A stretch of DNA of 64,000 bases, from the NCBI RefSeq assembly GCF_902489365.1, contig NZ_CABTZR010000003.1, forward strand, positions 11,064-75,063, given 5' to 3'. The notes beneath the pieces are model-generated. The model was not told the origin of the DNA and searched no databases. It saw only the letters and a program-made list of their open reading frames with translations. Position 1 is the first letter of the stretch, and every line of letters starts with the position of its first letter. The position numbers and the translations under genes are program-made. The stretch comes from an uncultured Corynebacterium sp. (GTDB taxonomy: Bacteria; Actinomycetota; Actinomycetes; Mycobacteriales; Mycobacteriaceae). This document shows, piece after piece, positions 61,401-64,000 of this stretch.

Positions 61401-64000
61401 TTCCGCGGTGCCGGCGAGGACCTGGCGCGTCAAGCGTGCTGGTGGAAGCGCGAGGATATCGCCAAGGCCGCCGTGGACACCGCCCCCGGCGCGTTTGCCG
61501 GTGAGGTTGCCCTAGTCACGGGTGCCGCCCCTGGTTCCATCGCCACCGCGCTGGTGGAGCGCCTGTTGGAAGGCGGAGCCACGGTCATCATGACTGCCTC
61601 CCGTGTCAGCCAGGCCCGCAAGGAATTCGCGCGCACGCTCTACGCCGAGCACGGCGCTGCCGGTTCCGCCCTGTGGCTGGTCCCGGCGAACCTGTCGAGC
61701 TTCCGCGATATCGATGCGCTCATCGACTGGATCGGCTCCGAGCAACGCGAGTCCGTGGGCAACGAGGTCAAGATCCTCAAGCCCGCGCTGACCCCGACGC
61801 TGGCCTTCCCCTTCGCCGCGCCGAGTGTCTCCGGCTCACTGGCGGATGCCTCCGGCACCACCGAGGCTCAGGCCCGCCTACTGCTGTGGTCCGTCGAGCG
61901 CACCATTGCGGGGCTGGCAAGGCTGAGCCAGGGGGACGTCGACAAGCGCTGCCACGTTGTCCTACCGGGCTCGCCCAACCGCGGCACCTTCGGTGGCGAC
62001 GGTGCCTACGGCGAGGTCAAGGCAGCCCTCGATGCCATCCTCAACAAGTGGAAGGTCGAGGCCGGTTGGCCACAGGGAGTCACCCTGGCCCAAGCCAAGA
62101 TCGGCTGGGTCGCCGGCACGCACCTCATGGGCGGCAACGATGGGCTGGTGCCCGCCGCCGAGAAGGCCGGTATCAAGGTGTGGAGCCCGGAGGAGATCTC
62201 CGCAGAGCTCATGGACCTGGCCAGCGCAGAATCGCGCGAGCAGGCAGCTCACGCCCCGGTGGAGAAGGATCTCACCGGAGGCCTGGAAGGCTTCTCCCTC
62301 AAGGAGCTCGCTGCCGATGTGGAGCCGGCAGAAACCGCTGGCGCAGTTCCACACGAGGGGCAGGACGCCCCCGCCACCATCACCGCGCTGCCCAACCAGG
62401 TGCAGGCAGTACAGCCTGGGCTGGAGGAAGAAGTTGGCCAGGTCACCACGGATCTGGAGGACATGGTGGTCATCGCCGGCATCGGCGAGGTCTCCTCGTG
62501 GGGCTCCGGCCGCACGCGCTTCGAGGCCGAGTATGGCCTGCAGCGCGATGGTTCCGCGGAGCTCACCGCTGCTGGTGTGCTGGAGCTGGCCTGGATGACC
62601 GGGCTGGTGGAATGGCGCGAGGACCCGCACCCGGGCTGGTTCGTCGTGGAGAGCGATGAGGAGATCGCCGAGGAGGACATCTTCGAGCGCTTCCGCGATG
62701 AGGTCGTCGCACGCTCCGGCGTGCGCACCCTGACGGATAAGTACCACCTCACCGATCGCGGCTCCATCGACCTGACCACCGTCTTCCTGGACCGTGACGT
62801 CACCTTCACCGTGGATTCGGAGGCCACCGCCCGCGATATCCAGGAAGCGGACCCGGAGTTCGTCAGCATCGTCGAGGTGGACGGCGAATGGCAGGTCACC
62901 CGCCGCCAGGGTGCCACCGTCAAGGTCCCGCGCAAGGCCACGCTGACCCGTACCGTCGCCGCCCAGATGCCGGATGACTTCGACGCCGCCAAGTGGGGCA
63001 TCCCGGAGCACATGCTCGACTCCCTGGACCGCATGGCGGTGTGGAACCTGGTCAGCGCGGTGGATGCCTTCACCCAGGCTGGCTTCTCCCCGGCGGAGCT
63101 GCTGCGCTCCATCCACCCGGGCCAGGTGGCCACCACGCAGGGCACCGGTATCGGCGGCATGGAGTCCCTGCACAAGGTCTTCGTCACCCGCTTCCTCGGT
63201 GAGGAGCGCCCGTCCGACATCCTGCAGGAGGCGCTGCCGAACGTCATCGCGGCGCACACCATGCAGTCGCTGGTGGGTGGCTACGGTTCCATGATTCACC
63301 CCATCGGCGCCTGCGCTACCGCAGCGGTGTCGATTGAGGAGGCCGTGGACAAGATTGCCCTGGGCAAGGCCGACGTGGTCGTGGCCGGCGGCATCGACGA
63401 TGTCCAGGTGGAATCCCTCCAGGGCTTCGGCGACATGAACGCCACCGCGGAGACCGCGAAGATGACCGCCAAGGGAATCGATGATCGCTTCATCTCCCGC
63501 GCCAACGACCGCCGCCGCGGCGGCTTCCTCGAGGGCGAGGGCGGCGGCACGGTCCTGCTCGTTCGTGCCTCACTAGCAGCCGACTTAGGACTGCCGGTGC
63601 TCGCGGTGGTCGCACACGCCGCCTCCTATGGCGACGGCGCCCACACCTCCATCCCTGCCCCTGGCCTGGGTGCCCTGGGTGCTGGCCGCGGCCGGGAGAA
63701 CTCCCGCCTGGCGCGCTCGCTGCGCGGTCTAGGCCTGACGCCGAACGACGTCAGCGTCCTGTCCAAGCACGACACTTCCACCAACGCCAACGATCCCAAC
63801 GAGTCGGAGCTGCACTCCCTGCTGTGGCCGGCGATTGGCCGCGATGAGGATCAACCGATGTTCGTCATCTCCCAGAAGACGCTCACCGGCCACTCCAAGG
63901 CGGGTGCCGCGCTCTTCCAGACCGGCGGCATCATCGACGTCTTCCGCACGCACCGCATCCCGGCGAACGTGTCCCTGGACTGCGTCGACCCGCTCATCGC
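55461..64000 (+). CDS. fas: Type I fatty acid synthase (partial, C-terminus off window)
   Basis: 2846 codons open to the right edge from the ATG at 55461 (AAGAGGAAAG upstream). Domains in order: acetyltransferase with GHSQGS (Ser118), enoyl reductase (GGMTPTSADGEIVAAAANAG near 360; GHAGGHH near 515), dehydratase hot-dog (NPIHTSYNAA and PLVHGMW near 1170-1190), malonyl/palmitoyl transferase with GHSLGEY (Ser1364), a Pro/Ala-rich linker (about 1640-1690), acyl carrier with NGVSSRRNQ (phosphopantetheine Ser1727), ketoreductase (VALVTGAAPGSIATALV near 2015), ketosynthase with GACATAAVS (Cys2618), KHDTSTNAND (His2770) and KTLTGHSK. About 150 residues are missing compared with the roughly 3000 of corynebacterial FAS-I. 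Confidence 0.95.
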   Translation, partial: MPVTMLHSMPRPAVLFAGQGSDWQGFITTAAQTAATADSLRETLAQARSLTGPAARTIASTCPGALERLEQLIDGSVEPNALDSLPAVSIPGIVLGQIAAIEQLRDLGVDVDERAGHSQGSLGAMAVDKPVEALALAILMGTAASAVNGSDPRSQMLSIRGLERSFVTEHLHGTAAIAVVNGRRHFALSGAPEDLAATRSAIDEAVKSFNAELEKRTVGGDELSPRFDELPVALPFHNAVLAPAAERTVDLAQKCGLDVDEARTQAETILVNEHDWPATLAALNSEHLIVLDRALANITRRVVEGTGVTVVSAATPQELDALATPGAELPKALNYADFAPRTIELPNGRTYTQTRFSDLTGLSPIMLGGMTPTSADGEIVAAAANAGHWTEMAGGGMYSDEVFRAHLATMEQHLRPGRTAQFNTMFFDRFLWNLHFGQARIVPKARAAGAAFNGVCISAGIPEVEEAGELLDRLHADGFPFISFKPGTAKQIRDVLAIATAYPEDRIIMQVEDGHAGGHHSWVNLDDMLLDTYAEIRQHPNVYLAVGGGIASPDRATSYLTGEWAKKHAMPAMPVDAVFLGTVAMATKEAKATDSVKDLLVNTAGISPEQNGGWVGRGTGANGVASSQSHLLADIHDLDNSFAAASRLITSLSIEEYPAHRQDIIDALAKTCKPYFGDVESMTYAEWIERFVKLAHPFVDPSWDDRFLDLLHRVEARLNPADHGQIETLFARLDDVHDAPAAAAKLLEAYPAARTTEVSARDAAWWISLHYKHVKPMPWVPALDGDLKSWFGKDTLWQAQDERYTADQVRIIPGPVAVAGITKKNEPVADLLARFEQATTDTLLEQGVKPQKAFSRLNSAADEAAFLRTSPTLLWHGHLMANPAYEMDENAFDLRQDAEGNWEIVITADSYWDDLPEEQRPFYVREVTVPVDLPEDVATGGSPVVSEERLPDSVFTLLEGLAGVGSTAEQGDEITEMPTVESGYSFHFPASLLSAHSAVTCGDAAAEKAGTPDVLVGPCWPAIYAALGSGRLEDGYPVIEGLLNAVHLDHVIDLRVPLEQLADGRQIDVTSSCTAIEESVSGRIVTVELELKDHASGDIVATQMHRFAIRGRATGTAAPSQAPEWGGGKSATKVVPTPRSFVDRATVTAPQDMTPFALVSGDYNPIHTSYNAAQLVNLQAPLVHGMWLSAAAQQVAGRHGRVVGWTYSMYGMVQLGDEIEVTVERVGRKGIHQALEVTCRIDGEVVSRGQALLAAPTTAYVYPGQGIQAEGMGKGDRQASPAAREAWRRADAHTRENLGFSIQKVIDENPTQLSVRGTTFRHPQGVLHLTQFTQVALAVVAYAQTERLRAEDALAPTSYFAGHSLGEYTALASLANIFDLEGVIDIVYSRGSAMGSLVPRDAEGNSEYAMAALRPNMAGIDADSVDAWVAEVAEATGEFLEIVNYNIRGQQYSIAGTKKGLKALVDKANAIAPRAAVMVPGIDVPFHSRVLREGVPAFAEKLDELLPQELDLDALVGRYIPNLVARPFELTQDFVDAVAPLAPSGKLDGLKVEDLSEHELARLLLIELLSWQFASPVRWIETQELLFGKVDQIIEVGLASSPTLTNLATRSLAVAGIPEGTIRVLNVERDQEQVMLADVSEAPAAAPAAESDAEEAPQASEAPTETPAEAAPTAPTPAPTAATASDAPELRFGAAEAIMVLFAFQNKIRVDQIADSDTVEELTNGVSSRRNQLLMDMSAEIGVPAIDGAADADVATLREKVATAAPGYSAFGPVLGEAVGARLRQLFGAAGLKPTAVADYVTGTWGLPESWVSHVEAEILLGSREEDSVRGGSLSTVPASATSKSAAHELIDAAVQAVAATHGASVSKGAAAGGAGGGAVVDSAALDAFAETVTGESGVLATVARQVLSQLGLDSEPELIEAPDTTVIDAVEAELGSGWLKSVTPSFDTNKAVLFDDSWAIARERLARLALGQAEYPVDSFRGAGEDLARQACWWKREDIAKAAVDTAPGAFAGEVALVTGAAPGSIATALVERLLEGGATVIMTASRVSQARKEFARTLYAEHGAAGSALWLVPANLSSFRDIDALIDWIGSEQRESVGNEVKILKPALTPTLAFPFAAPSVSGSLADASGTTEAQARLLLWSVERTIAGLARLSQGDVDKRCHVVLPGSPNRGTFGGDGAYGEVKAALDAILNKWKVEAGWPQGVTLAQAKIGWVAGTHLMGGNDGLVPAAEKAGIKVWSPEEISAELMDLASAESREQAAHAPVEKDLTGGLEGFSLKELAADVEPAETAGAVPHEGQDAPATITALPNQVQAVQPGLEEEVGQVTTDLEDMVVIAGIGEVSSWGSGRTRFEAEYGLQRDGSAELTAAGVLELAWMTGLVEWREDPHPGWFVVESDEEIAEEDIFERFRDEVVARSGVRTLTDKYHLTDRGSIDLTTVFLDRDVTFTVDSEATARDIQEADPEFVSIVEVDGEWQVTRRQGATVKVPRKATLTRTVAAQMPDDFDAAKWGIPEHMLDSLDRMAVWNLVSAVDAFTQAGFSPAELLRSIHPGQVATTQGTGIGGMESLHKVFVTRFLGEERPSDILQEALPNVIAAHTMQSLVGGYGSMIHPIGACATAAVSIEEAVDKIALGKADVVVAGGIDDVQVESLQGFGDMNATAETAKMTAKGIDDRFISRANDRRRGGFLEGEGGGTVLLVRASLAADLGLPVLAVVAHAASYGDGAHTSIPAPGLGALGAGRGRENSRLARSLRGLGLTPNDVSVLSKHDTSTNANDPNESELHSLLWPAIGRDEDQPMFVISQKTLTGHSKAGAALFQTGGIIDVFRTHRIPANVSLDCVDPLI

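Noticed and set aside
1..64000. CRISPR arrays, rRNA genes, transposases
   Set aside because: No regularly spaced direct repeats, no rRNA-like sequence and no transposase-type protein were found on either strand.

Overview
The window is a gene-dense, GC-rich stretch of an actinobacterial chromosome, almost certainly from a Corynebacterium. Supporting evidence: a corynebacterial-type fas gene for a giant type I fatty acid synthase, mshA for mycothiol synthesis, the regX3-senX3-gpmA-mshA and ppx-proC neighbourhoods, the 33-residue ribosomal protein bS22, an MntR-type mntABCD locus with its operator, and a DIP1984-family protein. I cannot fix the species. No rRNA, canonical tRNA, CRISPR array, transposase or phage gene was seen.

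Layout. 1-11.6 kb: menaquinone genes menC (partial), menB, menE and menA, interrupted by the divergent manganese locus mntR / mntABCD; also a DcuC-like carrier and a DIP1984 protein followed by an unusually structured 365-bp non-coding gap. 11.6-17.8 kb, minus strand: a system II cytochrome c maturation set (tlpA/resA-like, ccdA, resB, ccsB), a histidine phosphatase and hemL. 17.9-29.5 kb: an accessory block between hemL and hemY with a MacAB-like exporter, an AT-rich orphan lipoprotein, an SMR exporter, a Fic toxin with a VbhA-like antitoxin, an orphan ABC exporter, an ABC-F protein and a YefM-YoeB pair. 29.5-38.4 kb, minus strand: the heme cluster hemA-hemC-hemD-hemB-(two membrane proteins)-hemE-hemY. 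38.5-45.5 kb: a glutaredoxin-like protein, a HAD hydrolase, a LURP-one/scramblase-like protein, a DUF222-HNH protein, bS22, an excisionase-type HTH protein, proC, a charged membrane protein and ppx. 45.5-50.5 kb: an Rv0495c-like Cys-rich protein, regX3-senX3, gpmA and mshA. 50.5-64 kb: two tandem acyl-CoA synthetases, a YbjN-domain protein and fas, which runs off the right edge.

How it works together. The men genes supply menaquinone, the ccs/res genes attach heme to cytochromes c, and the hem genes make the heme, so the left two thirds serve the respiratory chain. The two fadD genes and fas form a lipid block at the right.

The most interesting non-coding signals are: (i) mutually exclusive RNA hairpins between hemC and hemD that look like an attenuator or riboswitch; (ii) a 9-bp inverted repeat just upstream of hemA; (iii) an identical 13-nt element in the apparently leaderless promoters of hemE and hemL; (iv) a tRNA-like fold after the DIP1984 gene; and (v) a family of long palindromic repeats. 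These are sequence observations and the functions given for them are inferences.
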